Source of the DNA: SHVO01 sp050246995
GTDB lineage: Bacteria; Pseudomonadota; Alphaproteobacteria; Rhodospirillales; Rhodospirillaceae
Assembly: GCA_050246995.1 (NCBI GenBank)
Contig: JBFWVA010000001.1
Span: 434,001 to 498,000 of the forward strand
DNA length: 64,000 nucleotides
Direction of reading: 5' to 3'
Part shown: one piece after another, positions 33,755 to 42,096 of the stretch
Layout of the letters: every line of letters starts with the position of its first letter
How positions within the stretch are numbered: position 1 is the first letter of the stretch
The notes under the pieces: model-generated
Databases searched by the model: none
What the model saw: only the letters and a program-made list of their open reading frames with translations
What the model was told of the DNA's origin: nothing
Program-made: the position numbers and the translations under genes

Positions 33755-33781
33755 CCTGACAGCCTCCTGACAATTGTCAGG
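33755..33781. promoter_or_regulatory. Candidate response-regulator operator in the divergent pump/two-component promoter
   Basis: CCTGACA at 33755-33761 is repeated at 33766-33772, exactly 11 bp apart, the spacing of OmpR/PhoB-type direct repeats. The second copy also forms a perfect 16-bp palindrome CCTGACAATTGTCAGG (33766-33781). It lies 36-62 bp before the adaptor ATG. A TATAAT at 33803-33808 lies 33 bp before the regulator's GTG start and may be its -10. Confidence 0.6.
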
Positions 33782-33840
33782 CCTTCTTCAGAAACAGATG
33801 CATATAATAGTGAGTATTAGTCGGTACGAACGGATACGCC

Positions 33841-34494
33841 GTGCGCATACTTGTCGTCGAAGATGAAACAGAGCTGGCGACGCGGCTGGTCGCCAAGCTT
33901 GGGCAGCACGAAATAAATTGCGAATGGGTCTCATCCGCAGAGGACGCGAAACTATTCGATACTAATGCCTTCAACGCGCTTGTGATCGACCTCGGACTTC
34001 CCGGCGCGAGCGGGCTCAATCTGATTCGCCATGTGCGCGCGCGCGGCGCGGCAACGCCGATTCTGGTGCTGACGGCGCGCAGCAGCTGGCAGGAAAAAGT
34101 CGAAGCCCTGAACGCAGGTGCGGACGATTATCTGGTGAAACCCGCGCAGGTCGAGGAGCTTGTGGCGCGCATGCGCGCGCTGGCGCGGCGCGCCGCCGGC
34201 CAAGTACAGCCGCAGCTCATGGCCGGCCCGCTCGCGCTCGATCCATCCCTGAAGCGCCTGACCGTGAACGGAGAGGAAGTGAGCCTGACAGCCAACGAGT
34301 TCCGGCTGCTGTCGCTGTTCATGTACAAGCCCAAGCAAACCTTCTCATTGGATGAGATCCTTGATTACCTTTATCCCTTAGATCAGGACCGCGACCGCAA
34401 TTCCGTTGAAGTCCTTATCGGTCGTTTGCGGCGCAAGATCGGGCGCGAGCTTATCGTCAACGTGCGCGGCCTCGGCTATCGCCTACTGGATTGA
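33841..34494 (+). CDS. OmpR/PhoB-type response regulator
   Basis: 217 residues from a GTG. The receiver domain has the acidic pair in VVEDE, phosphoacceptor Asp50 (ALVIDLGLPG), conserved TAR (~78) and KPAQVEELVARM. The winged helix at about 125-217 has LTANEFRLLSLFM, RNSVEVLIGRLRRKIG and VRGLGYRLLD. It probably controls the divergent metal pump, by analogy with CusR/CzcR; the candidate operator lies between. The sensor gene follows immediately. Confidence 0.95.
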   Translation: MRILVVEDETELATRLVAKLGQHEINCEWVSSAEDAKLFDTNAFNALVIDLGLPGASGLNLIRHVRARGAATPILVLTARSSWQEKVEALNAGADDYLVKPAQVEELVARMRALARRAAGQVQPQLMAGPLALDPSLKRLTVNGEEVSLTANEFRLLSLFMYKPKQTFSLDEILDYLYPLDQDRDRNSVEVLIGRLRRKIGRELIVNVRGLGYRLLD

Positions 34495-34496
34495 AC

Positions 34497-35876
34497 ATGA
34501 CGACTCTGTTGAACAGGAAAGCTGGCCTTCCCCAATTCAAAAGCCTGCGCGTGCGCTTCATGTTCGCCGCGCTTTTATGGGTGAGCATCGCAACCGCGGT
34601 TGCGGGGTTTGTGATCTCCTATCTCTACCGCTCGCACCTCACCGAGCAATTCCACAACGAGTTGGACATCCATCTGGTGGAGCTCATCCGTCTTTCGGAA
34701 ACCGATGAGACGGGCAATCCGACATTGGACCGGCCGCTGTCCGATCCGCGCTTCCAGATGGAGAACAGCGGATTCTACTGGCAGATTGAACGCGCGGGAT
34801 ATCAAACTCTGAAGTCCTCGACATTGGGCGAACAGAGCCTCGACGGCAGTTTCGCGCGCGGCGTTCAGGAAAAAATGGACTGGGCGGACGGTCCTTTCGG
34901 GGAGGTCCTTATGTGCGGCATTTCAGCGCCGTCGCGGACCGGGGGACCCGTACTGAACTTCACCATCGCCGTGGAACGGCGGATCCTTGATGAAATCATC
35001 ACCGCATTCAATCGGGACCTGTCCATCTCGCTGACCGTGTTCGCCGCCTTGATGCTGGTGGGCGCGACATTGCAAACCACTTACGGCCTGCGGCCTGCGC
35101 AGCGTATCGCCGACGACATCGAGCGCCTGCGCCGCGGCGATGTGCCCCGGCTTTCCTCGGACGCACCGGCGGAGTTCAGCGGCATCATCACGCGCCTCAA
35201 CGCGTTGCTCGACAATCAAGCCGCATTGGTGCAACGCGCGCGCGTCGAGGCCGGCAACCTCGCCCACGGCCTGCGTACGCCGCTGGCCTTGATCAGCGAT
35301 GAAGCCGAACAGCTCGCACGCAAGGGCGACGATCAGGCAGCCACATTCATTGAAGCCCAATGCCGCAAGATCAGCCGGCAGGTGAACTATCATATGATGC
35401 GGGCCCGCGCAGCCGGGACACGCACGACAAGCTTCGCCGCCGGCATCCACACCGTGGTGCAGAACATCATCGGCGCGATGCGGCGACTGCACGCCAGCCG
35501 CAATCTTTCTTTCATCGTCGATATCCCCGCCGGCCTGTCGGCGAACTGCGACGAAGGTGACCTTTCAGAAATCCTATCCAACTTGATCGACAACGCCTGC
35601 AAGTGGGCCCGCACCAATATCAGGATCGCCGCGTGGCAAGCCGACGGCGGAATTATCATCGAGGTCATAGATGACGGCCCGGGCATTGCAGACGACATGC
35701 GTGACAAGGTCTTCGACGTCGGCGCGCGGCTAGATGAGGGCAAAGCGGGGAGCGGACTGGGCCTTGCCATCGCGCGCGACCTTGCGCGGCTTTATGGCGG
35801 CGATCTCGAACTCGAGAAGGCCTTCAGCGGCGGACTGATGGCCCGCCTTCGGCTTCCGGATGTCAGCGCCGCATAA
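34497..35876 (+). CDS. Sensor histidine kinase
   Basis: 459 residues from ATG 34497; an in-frame TTG at 34491 that would overlap the regulator's stop is possible. Membrane segments at about 20-43 and 175-197 flank a ~130-residue periplasmic sensor. After HAMP comes the H box VEAGNLAHGLRTPLALI (His257). The ATPase part has LSNLIDNACKWA (N box), IEVIDDGPGIADD and GSGLGLAIARDL. It resembles PhoQ-like kinases in the H-box context. It is expected to sense periplasmic metal or envelope state. All catalytic boxes are intact. Confidence 0.94.
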   Translation: MTTLLNRKAGLPQFKSLRVRFMFAALLWVSIATAVAGFVISYLYRSHLTEQFHNELDIHLVELIRLSETDETGNPTLDRPLSDPRFQMENSGFYWQIERAGYQTLKSSTLGEQSLDGSFARGVQEKMDWADGPFGEVLMCGISAPSRTGGPVLNFTIAVERRILDEIITAFNRDLSISLTVFAALMLVGATLQTTYGLRPAQRIADDIERLRRGDVPRLSSDAPAEFSGIITRLNALLDNQAALVQRARVEAGNLAHGLRTPLALISDEAEQLARKGDDQAATFIEAQCRKISRQVNYHMMRARAAGTRTTSFAAGIHTVVQNIIGAMRRLHASRNLSFIVDIPAGLSANCDEGDLSEILSNLIDNACKWARTNIRIAAWQADGGIIIEVIDDGPGIADDMRDKVFDVGARLDEGKAGSGLGLAIARDLARLYGGDLELEKAFSGGLMARLRLPDVSAA

Positions 35877-35938
35877 AGGCGTGTCCCGGAGAGCCAACAT
35901 CCCCTAGACTTCTGTCCGTCATCGATTCGGGGGGACTC

Positions 35939-37225
35939 ATGACGGAAGGCGCGCGGGCAACCTTGGACGCCACCACAGAGAGCGCCGTGCGCAAGGCGGC
36001 CTGGCGGCTGATCCCCCTGCTCTGCGTCGCCTATATCATCAGTTACATCGACCGCACGAATGTCGGCTTCGCGGCGCTGACGATGAACCCCGATCTGGGG
36101 CTTACCGCGAAGCAGTTCGGCTTCGCGGCCGGCATGTTCTCCATCGGCTACTGTCTGTTCGAACTGCCAAGCAATGTCGCGCTGCAAAGATTCGGTGCGC
36201 GGCGCTGGTTGGCGCGCATCATGGTGACCTGGGGCTTGGCCGCGGCGGCGACCGCCTTCGCGACGGGCCCGGTGAGCTACAGCGTCATCCGTTTCATCAC
36301 CGGCGTGGCCGAGGCAGGCTTTTATCCCGGCGCGATCTTCTACATCGCCACCTGGTTCCCGGTGGCGGTGCGCGGGCGCATCCTGGCCTGGTTCGTTGTG
36401 GCCGTGCCGCTGTCGTCCGTCATCAGCGGCCCGGTCTCCACGGCGCTTTTGCAGATGGACGGCTTTCATGGACTCACCGGCTGGCAGTGGCTGTTCATTG
36501 TCGAGGGATTGCCGGCCTGTATGATGGGTGTGATCACACTTATGGCCCTCGCCGACCGGCCGGAAGACGCCAAGTGGTTGACCGACGACGAGAAGCGGGC
36601 CCTGCGCGCCACACTCGATGCCGAAGCGCACCCGGAACTCAAAAAAGATCTGTGGTCGGCTTTGAGCGACGGGCGGGTGCTGATCTTGTCCCTGGCCTAC
36701 TTCTTTTTTGTCACGGGTTCGATCGGCGCGGGGATCTGGCTGCCGCAGATCCTGAAACCCTTCGGGCTTTCGAACCTGGAAGTCGGTTTCGTCTCGTCGA
36801 TCCCCTACATCGCGGGATCCATCGCGCTGATCCTGTGGTCCTATGTGCTCGACCACTCGCGCGCCTATCTCAAAAACTACGTGATCGGTTGCATCGTCTC
36901 GGGGCTGGGCTTTCTGTTCTCGGTTCTGTTCGACAATTTATGGCTGGCGGTGGCTGGTGTGTCGGTTGGGCTGATCGGAATGAGTGGCGCGCGGCCGGCG
37001 ATCTTCTGCATCCCGCCACGCTTCCTGTCGGGCGCGGCGGCGGCCGGTGGGATTGCCTTGATCAACTCCTTCGGAAATCTCGGCGGGTTCATGGGACCAT
37101 ACGCCATCGGATGGCTGCGGGAGACGACGGGGTCGTTTAACGCAGCCCTCTATTTCCTCGCCGGATCGATGATGCTGTCAGCGCTGCTGGCGTTGTCGGT
37201 GCGCCTGTTGAAGGTTAAGGCGTAG
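35939..37225 (+). CDS. MFS transporter, anion:cation symporter (ACS) family
   Basis: 428 residues with 12 predicted helices. IISYIDRTNVGFAAL in helix 1 and GVAEAGFYPGAIFYIATWFP in helix 4 are hallmarks of the ACS family (tartrate, glucarate, phthalate, 4-hydroxyphenylacetate permeases). It probably imports an organic acid by proton symport. A GGGGGA SD precedes the ATG. It is convergent with the IlvD/EDD dehydratase gene, which acts on sugar acids, so a shared substrate is plausible but unproven. Confidence 0.9.
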   Translation: MTEGARATLDATTESAVRKAAWRLIPLLCVAYIISYIDRTNVGFAALTMNPDLGLTAKQFGFAAGMFSIGYCLFELPSNVALQRFGARRWLARIMVTWGLAAAATAFATGPVSYSVIRFITGVAEAGFYPGAIFYIATWFPVAVRGRILAWFVVAVPLSSVISGPVSTALLQMDGFHGLTGWQWLFIVEGLPACMMGVITLMALADRPEDAKWLTDDEKRALRATLDAEAHPELKKDLWSALSDGRVLILSLAYFFFVTGSIGAGIWLPQILKPFGLSNLEVGFVSSIPYIAGSIALILWSYVLDHSRAYLKNYVIGCIVSGLGFLFSVLFDNLWLAVAGVSVGLIGMSGARPAIFCIPPRFLSGAAAAGGIALINSFGNLGGFMGPYAIGWLRETTGSFNAALYFLAGSMMLSALLALSVRLLKVKA

Positions 37226-37245
37226 ATTCTTCTTTTGGGCCTGTT

Positions 37246-37280
37246 CTGATCGGAAAACCGCTTACACTTTTCTGGATCAG
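37246..37280. repeat. Palindromic element with AAAACCG...CACTTTT core, copy B
   Basis: CTGATCGGAAAA pairs with TTTTCTGGATCAG around the loop CCGCTTACAC. It lies between two convergent genes and reaches into the stop codon of the dehydratase gene. It is related to 2353-2401 and 46710-46759 by the core and the variable-arm architecture. It could act as a bidirectional terminator. Confidence 0.7.
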
Positions 37281-39004
37281 GTCCTTACGCCTTCCTTTTT
37301 GAGGAAGCTGAAGTCGCAGCCTTCCTCCGCCTGAGTCATGAACTGATCGTGCAGCCAGGAGTGGCCGCGCACGGCGGGCGGCGGTGAGGGCGGGAGTTTG
37401 GCGCGGCGCGCAGCGAGAGTCTTCTCATCCACCAGCAGATCGAGCGCGCGCTTCGAGACACTGAGGCGAACACGATCGCCATTTTCGACAAGGGCGAGTG
37501 TACCACCCGAAGCTGAGTCCGGCGAAACGTGCAGGATCACGCTGCCGAAGGCGGTGCCGCTCATGCGCGCGTCGGAGATGCGCATGATATCCTTCACGCC
37601 CGCGGTGGCGAGTTTTTTGGGAATGGGCAGATAGCCGGCTTCCGGCATGCAAGCTTCGCTTTTAGGGCCGGCGTTCTTAAGCACAAGAATATCATCTGCC
37701 GTGACATCGAGATCGGGAGAGTCGATGCGCGCGGAAAGGTCCTCGAGTGATTCGAACACCACGCAGCGGCCTTCTTTCTCGAACAAGGCCGAGTCCGCGG
37801 CTGCACGTTTCAAGATGGCGCCGCTTGGCGCGAGATTACCGAACAGGGCGACAAGACCGCCGACGGCCTGAAGCGGTTCCTTCATCGTGCGGACGACGTT
37901 GCGGTCCACCCACGGATCCCAAGCGTCGATGCGCTCGCCAATCGTTTCGCCCGTGATTGTAACGCAGTCGAGATGCAACAAAGGCTTCAACTCGCGCATC
38001 ACAGCCGGGATTCCGCCCGCGGCGGCGAGATCTTCCATGTACCCGGAGCCGCTGGGCTTGAGATCGACGAGCACCGGCGTTGTGTCCGAAAGCGCGTTCA
38101 GGCGATTCAAATCGATCTTGATGCCAAGACGGCCCGCGATGGCCGTAAGATGGATGATGGCGTTCGTCGATCCGCCGATGGCGAGAAGAACGCGCAGCGC
38201 GTTCTCGACGGACTTTTCGGTGATGATCTTGCTGGGGCGCTTGTCGCTGCCCATGAGCGAGACCGCAAGTTTGCCGCTGGCTTCGGCGATGCGCAGACGG
38301 TCGGCGTCGACGGCGGGCACCGCAGCCGCGCCGGCAGGCATCATACCCAAGGCTTCGGCGATGGACGCCATCGTGCTTGCCGTTCCCATCACGGCGCAGG
38401 TGCCGGTGGTGGACGCGAGACGGCCCTCCACTTGATCGATCTCCGCATCGCTTATTTTCCCCGCGCGGTATGTCGCCCAGAAGCGGCGGCAGTCGGTGCA
38501 GGCGCCGAGGCGCTCCGCCTTATAGCGTGTGGTCGACATGGGGCCCGTGACGACCTGGACGGTGGGAATATCCGCCGAGGCCGCACCCATGAGCTGGGCA
38601 GGTACCGTCTTGTCGCAGCCGCCGATCAGGACCACGGCATCCATGGGCTGCGCGCGGATCATCTCCTCGACGTCCATGGACATAAGGTTGCGGTACTTGA
38701 GGCTGGTGGGCGTGAGGAACGTCTCGCCCAGGGAAATGGTCGGAAAATCGATGGGCAACGCGCCGGCGGCGAGCACACCGCGCTTCACCGCTTCGATGAG
38801 CGCGGGCATATCGCGGTGGCAATTGTTATAGCCGCTAGCGGAATGACAGATGCCAACGATGGGCTTGTCGAGCATCTCGCGGCTGTAGCCCATGGAGCGG
38901 GCGAAGGACCGGCGCAGATAGATGCTGAACTTGGGGTCACCATAGTTGGTGAGCCCGCGCCTGAAGCCCAAACCTTGGGGGGCTTTCTTGTCCTGCTCGC
39001 TCAT
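37277..39004 (-). CDS. IlvD/EDD family dehydratase, probably sugar-acid dehydratase
   Basis: 575 residues. Fe-S ligand Cys residues lie in ICHSASGYNNCH, GGCDKTVPAQLMG and TGTCAVMGTASTMA. Other motifs are IGGSTNAIIHL and ARMSGTAFGSVILHVSPDSA. The family dehydrates 2,3-dihydroxy acids: valine/isoleucine intermediates (IlvD) or sugar acids (Edd, L-arabinonate, D-xylonate dehydratases). LTNYGDPKFSIYLRRSFARS near the N-terminus and the neighbouring ACS transporter and SDR favour a sugar-acid substrate over IlvD proper. It is divergent from the SDR gene. Confidence 0.88.
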   Translation of the reverse strand: MSEQDKKAPQGLGFRRGLTNYGDPKFSIYLRRSFARSMGYSREMLDKPIVGICHSASGYNNCHRDMPALIEAVKRGVLAAGALPIDFPTISLGETFLTPTSLKYRNLMSMDVEEMIRAQPMDAVVLIGGCDKTVPAQLMGAASADIPTVQVVTGPMSTTRYKAERLGACTDCRRFWATYRAGKISDAEIDQVEGRLASTTGTCAVMGTASTMASIAEALGMMPAGAAAVPAVDADRLRIAEASGKLAVSLMGSDKRPSKIITEKSVENALRVLLAIGGSTNAIIHLTAIAGRLGIKIDLNRLNALSDTTPVLVDLKPSGSGYMEDLAAAGGIPAVMRELKPLLHLDCVTITGETIGERIDAWDPWVDRNVVRTMKEPLQAVGGLVALFGNLAPSGAILKRAAADSALFEKEGRCVVFESLEDLSARIDSPDLDVTADDILVLKNAGPKSEACMPEAGYLPIPKKLATAGVKDIMRISDARMSGTAFGSVILHVSPDSASGGTLALVENGDRVRLSVSKRALDLLVDEKTLAARRAKLPPSPPPAVRGHSWLHDQFMTQAEEGCDFSFLKKEGVRT

Positions 39005-39009
39005 CGCGT

Positions 39010-39024
39010 TATCCTATATGCTAT
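39010..39024. promoter_or_regulatory. TATCCTATATGCTAT element in the dehydratase/SDR divergent promoter
   Basis: AT-rich 15-mer in the 76-bp divergent gap. A nearly identical TATCCTATGCTA occurs at 42052-42063 in another divergent promoter. It may hold -10 sequences or a regulator site. On the plus strand TATAAG at about 39051 is another possible -10 for the SDR gene. Confidence 0.35.
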
Positions 39025-39080
39025 CAGACGAGGATCGTGCATTTACTATAAGCGCAGATCGAGTGGGGAGGACTATTTAG

Positions 39081-39827
39081 ATGGCCAAGGTCGCGATTGT
39101 CACCGGGGCGGGTTCAGGGATCGGCCGTGAGGTGGCTTTGGCCTTCCTCAAGCACGGGTATTCGGTTGCCCTCGCCGGCCGGCGCATCCCGGAGATGGAA
39201 GAGACTGTGGACTTGGCCGGCGGCCAGAGCCAAGCACTGATCGTATCCACGGACGTGAGCCAGCCGGCTGCCGTCGACAATCTGTTCGCCCAGACCAAAA
39301 GCAAGTTTGGACGCCTCGACGTGCTGTTCAACAACGCAGGCATCGGCGCGCCGCGCGTGCCGTTTGACGAGATCACCTATGAAGCCTGGAAGCAGGTGGT
39401 GGACATCAATTTCACCGGCGTCTTCCTGTGCGCGCAAGCGGCCTGGAAAATGATGAAGGCACAGAACCCGCAAGGCGGGCGCATCATCAACAACGGTTCC
39501 GTCTCCTCGCAGAAGCCGCGCCCGCACGCCGCGCCCTATACAGCGACCAAACACGCGGTGACGGGTCTCACCAAACAGCTCGCGCTGGACGGCCGCGCGT
39601 TCAACATCGCCTGCGGTCAGATCGACATCGGCAATGCTGCCACGCCTATGACGGCGCGCATGGCCAAGGGCGTCCCGCAACCCAACGGCACCATCGCCGT
39701 GGAGCCGACGATGGACGTCGCCGATGTCGGCAAAGCGGTGCTGATGATGTCGGAACTGCCGCTGGATGCGAATATTCTGCGCATGACCATCATGTCGACG
39801 CAGATGCCGCTGGTCGGACGCGGCTAA
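39081..39827 (+). CDS. Short-chain dehydrogenase/reductase
   Basis: 248 residues. NAD(P)-binding TGAGSGIGREVA at the N-terminus, NNAG at about 88, Ser of the NNGSVSSQKP region and YTATKHA as the YxxxK active site. ISTDVSQPA supplies the cofactor-binding Asp. It oxidises or reduces a hydroxyl/carbonyl compound. GGGGAGGA lies upstream of the ATG. It is divergent from the dehydratase, consistent with a common catabolic route. Confidence 0.9.
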   Translation: MAKVAIVTGAGSGIGREVALAFLKHGYSVALAGRRIPEMEETVDLAGGQSQALIVSTDVSQPAAVDNLFAQTKSKFGRLDVLFNNAGIGAPRVPFDEITYEAWKQVVDINFTGVFLCAQAAWKMMKAQNPQGGRIINNGSVSSQKPRPHAAPYTATKHAVTGLTKQLALDGRAFNIACGQIDIGNAATPMTARMAKGVPQPNGTIAVEPTMDVADVGKAVLMMSELPLDANILRMTIMSTQMPLVGRG

Positions 39828-39839
39828 CAGGAGGCTTTC

Positions 39840-40589
39840 ATGAAGCGCCGGACACTTCTCACTACGGCATTAGCCTCATTTGTCGCGCATCGGGCCCTGG
39901 GCGCCGATGTGCTGCCGCTGAAAGTGCTGTCGTCCATGGCCGCGCAGGGCGCGTTCAAGGAGATCGAGCCCATGATCCGCCGCGCGGGCGTGGCGATGAA
40001 TATCGAATTCTCCGCGAGCGTTCCGATCTCCGAACGTCTGCAGAAGGGCGAGACCGCCGATCTCGTGGTGATCGGCAAAGCGGGCATCGACCGGCTGGTG
40101 AAAGAGGGGAAGGCGATCAAGGCCGTGGACCTGTTTGTGAGCGAAGAAGGCCTCGCCGTCGCCGACAATGCCCCGACACCCGTCATCCGCAACATCGAGG
40201 ACTTCAAGAAACTCGTCGCGGGTACACCGTCCCTCGCCGTCACCGCGCGGGGCGTGAGCGGCCTGCGGTTGCAGAAGATGATGCGCGATCTAGGCCTCAA
40301 TGAGGTTTTGGAAAAGCGCACGGTACTGGTGGACGAAGGTTTCACCGGTACACGTCTATTGAAGGGCGAAGTGGCGATGGCGGTCCAACAGCTTTCGGAA
40401 CTGAAAGCTTCGGGGGCCAAAAACTTCGTACGCTTCCCGGATGAAATGCAGGTGCCCACAACCTTCAGCGTCGCGATCATGCGCAGTACAGTGCAGAACA
40501 AGGCTGCCGAAAACGCGGTGCGGATCATGTCGTCCGTCGAGGCCGCGCCTGCGTGGGAACGCTCGCTCGTAAAGCCACTGAGCAAGTAG
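39840..40589 (+). CDS. ModA-like periplasmic substrate-binding protein 1
   Basis: 249 residues. The export signal is MKRRTLLTTALASFVAHRALGA. The mature part is a type II binding fold like ModA or other extracellular solute-binding proteins: LKVLSSMAAQGAFKEIEPMI, ADLVVIGKAGIDRLVKEGKA, AVADNAPTPVI and GEVAMAVQQLSELKA. It shares these blocks with the next gene product. No permease or ATPase gene is adjacent, so the import partner is missing locally. It starts 12 bp after the SDR gene and is probably in its operon. Confidence 0.8.
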   Translation: MKRRTLLTTALASFVAHRALGADVLPLKVLSSMAAQGAFKEIEPMIRRAGVAMNIEFSASVPISERLQKGETADLVVIGKAGIDRLVKEGKAIKAVDLFVSEEGLAVADNAPTPVIRNIEDFKKLVAGTPSLAVTARGVSGLRLQKMMRDLGLNEVLEKRTVLVDEGFTGTRLLKGEVAMAVQQLSELKASGAKNFVRFPDEMQVPTTFSVAIMRSTVQNKAAENAVRIMSSVEAAPAWERSLVKPLSK

Positions 40590-40597
40590 GAGCCGTC

Positions 40598-41323
40598 ATG
40601 CGCTTCATCTTTGGTCTTTGCGCTCTCTTTTCGCTTCCCGCGGCGGCGGCGGAAGCCCCGCTGAAAATCCTGACACCCGGCTATGGCCAATTGGCGATGC
40701 AAGAGCTGGAGCCGCTGATCGAAAAGACGATCGGTAAAGCGGTGGATATCGAGATCGTCGGCACGGGCGGAATTCCTGAGCGCATTCTGAAGGGCGACAA
40801 AATCGACTTGGTAGTGACGTACAGGGAGTCCCTTGCGGCGGCTAAGGATCGCATTCAAGCGCAAACGGATGTCGCCATTTCGAACGTGGCCATCGGTGTC
40901 GCCGACAACGCGCCGGCGCTCGTGCTCAAGTCGCCGGCGGATGTGAGCGCGTTCCTGAAGGCGACGCCGTCCTTCGCGCATACCGCGAGCCTCAGTGGCC
41001 AACACACCGCGTCTGTCATCGAGAAGCTGGGACTGACGTCCGAGATGAAGCCCAAGACGCAGATCATCAACGGGATTTTGGGAAACCTCATCAAAGAGGG
41101 CAAGATCGCTTCCGCCGCGCAGCAAGTGAGCGAGCTGAAGCTGGCCAACCTCAAGAACATCGCGGCCTTGCCCGAGCCGCTTCAAGTGGACCTCGTGCTG
41201 GCAGCTGCGACAGTGCAAGGCACTGCCCACGCGGAAGATGCGAAGAAGATCGTCGATATCTTGCTCTCCGCCGACGCGGCGAAAGCCTACGAGAACGCGG
41301 GGCTCAAGCCGCTGAAGAAGTAG
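40598..41323 (+). CDS. ModA-like periplasmic substrate-binding protein 2
   Basis: 241 residues from ATG 40598 (AGGAG SD); an in-frame start at 40553 would overlap the previous gene. Signal peptide MRFIFGLCALFSLPAAAA. Blocks LKILTPGYGQLAMQELEPLI, GVADNAPALVLKSPAD and LGNLIKEGKIASAAQQVSEL parallel the preceding paralogue, though the sequences have diverged considerably. The residues that bind the oxyanion in ModA are not obviously conserved. The ligand is unknown. Confidence 0.78.
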   Translation: MRFIFGLCALFSLPAAAAEAPLKILTPGYGQLAMQELEPLIEKTIGKAVDIEIVGTGGIPERILKGDKIDLVVTYRESLAAAKDRIQAQTDVAISNVAIGVADNAPALVLKSPADVSAFLKATPSFAHTASLSGQHTASVIEKLGLTSEMKPKTQIINGILGNLIKEGKIASAAQQVSELKLANLKNIAALPEPLQVDLVLAAATVQGTAHAEDAKKIVDILLSADAAKAYENAGLKPLKK

Positions 41324-41332
41324 CTACTTCTT
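41315..41332. other. Perfect 18-bp palindrome at the junction of two convergent genes
   Basis: AAGAAGTAG is followed directly by CTACTTCTT. The two stop codons (TAG on each strand) abut with no spacer, and both proteins end in Lys-Lys. It could form a small hairpin in either transcript. It may be a coincidence of the similar C-termini. Confidence 0.6.
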
Positions 41333-42019
41333 GAAGCGCAGGAAGAAGCTGCTTTTGAAGCCCGAGATCTTCACTTCTTCGGGCGCCTGAAAACCCGCCT
41401 TCGTGACTTCGGCGATCACGGTCTTCTTGTCGGTGCGTACATGGCTCAGCATTGAGGGTGCGGTGACGCCCGGCACATGGTCGTAGTCCACGACGATGAA
41501 CTGGCCGCCGTCCTTTAGGGCGCGGCGGATGTCGGCGAGGATAGCATCCGGATATTCGAAGTGGTGGTAAACGTCAGAAGTGAACACGACATCGACAGAG
41601 TTGGGTGGAAGACTGATCCCTTTATCGTTGCCGACGACGGTCGTGACATTGGTGATGCCGGCGTCTTTCATCGACTTTTCAATGAAAGCGAGCAGCGGTC
41701 TGGAAATGTCGACCGCGTATACCTTCCCGGACGCGCCGACGGCCTTTGAGAAAACCGGCTCGTAGATGCCAGTGCCCGCGCCGACGTCGGCGATGCTCAT
41801 ACCTGGTTTGAGCCCAACAGCGGCGGCGACTTCCATGCGGTTGGCGAAAGTCTCGCGGTTCTCGGACGTGAAGCCCTTGTTCTGCGCTTCGGCGTTGATC
41901 CCGGGGTTGAGATAGGTGTCGTTGATGCCGGGACGGACGCTTTGCGGCTCCGCGGCATATGCGCCGGTCACGGCAAGCAAAACCGCAACGGCGAAAAGTG
42001 ACTTACGCATGCTCATCAC
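41324..42019 (-). CDS. Exported class I methyltransferase-fold protein
   Basis: 231 residues. Signal peptide KSLFAVAVLLAVTGAYAAEP with cleavage after about residue 22. The mature core has motif I SIADVGAGTGIYEPVFSKAV, then VYAVDISRPLLAFIEKSM, NSVDVVFTSDVYHHFEYP and GGQFIVVDYDHVPG. This is a canonical Methyltransf_11/25-type fold. Its export is as puzzling as that of the 17141-17959 protein, which belongs to a different subgroup with a C-terminal extension. It is divergent from the cyclase gene. Confidence 0.82.
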   Translation of the reverse strand: MMSMRKSLFAVAVLLAVTGAYAAEPQSVRPGINDTYLNPGINAEAQNKGFTSENRETFANRMEVAAAVGLKPGMSIADVGAGTGIYEPVFSKAVGASGKVYAVDISRPLLAFIEKSMKDAGITNVTTVVGNDKGISLPPNSVDVVFTSDVYHHFEYPDAILADIRRALKDGGQFIVVDYDHVPGVTAPSMLSHVRTDKKTVIAEVTKAGFQAPEEVKISGFKSSFFLRFKK

Positions 42020-42047
42020 CTGACTTTTCAGTTCATCCCTGAGGCGC

Positions 42048-42067
42048 CGCTATCCTATGCTAGCGGC
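42048..42067. promoter_or_regulatory. Inverted repeat CCGCTA/TAGCGG in a divergent promoter
   Basis: 6-bp arms (42048-42053 and 42062-42067) around an 8-nt spacer, containing TATCCTATGCTA also seen at 39010-39024. It lies 29-78 bp from the two divergent start codons. It may be an operator or paired -10 elements. Confidence 0.4.
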
Positions 42068-42096
42068 CATCACGGGCCAACGGCGAAGGGGACGAA

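Noticed and set aside
35792..36856. 354-codon minus-strand frame opposite the ACS-family MFS gene
   Set aside because: Shadow of a 12-helix transporter gene; low-complexity charged translation.
37277..39004. Assignment of the dehydratase as biosynthetic ilvD
   Set aside because: N-terminal motifs and the transporter/SDR context fit the sugar-acid branch better; no other branched-chain synthesis genes are near.
39824..41230. 468-codon minus-strand frame opposite the two ModA-like genes
   Set aside because: The plus-strand genes have signal peptides, SD sequences and paralogy to each other; the reverse frame has no recognisable domain.
39840..41323. Molybdate ABC transporter operon
   Set aside because: No modB or modC gene is adjacent, and the ligand residues of ModA are not clearly conserved.
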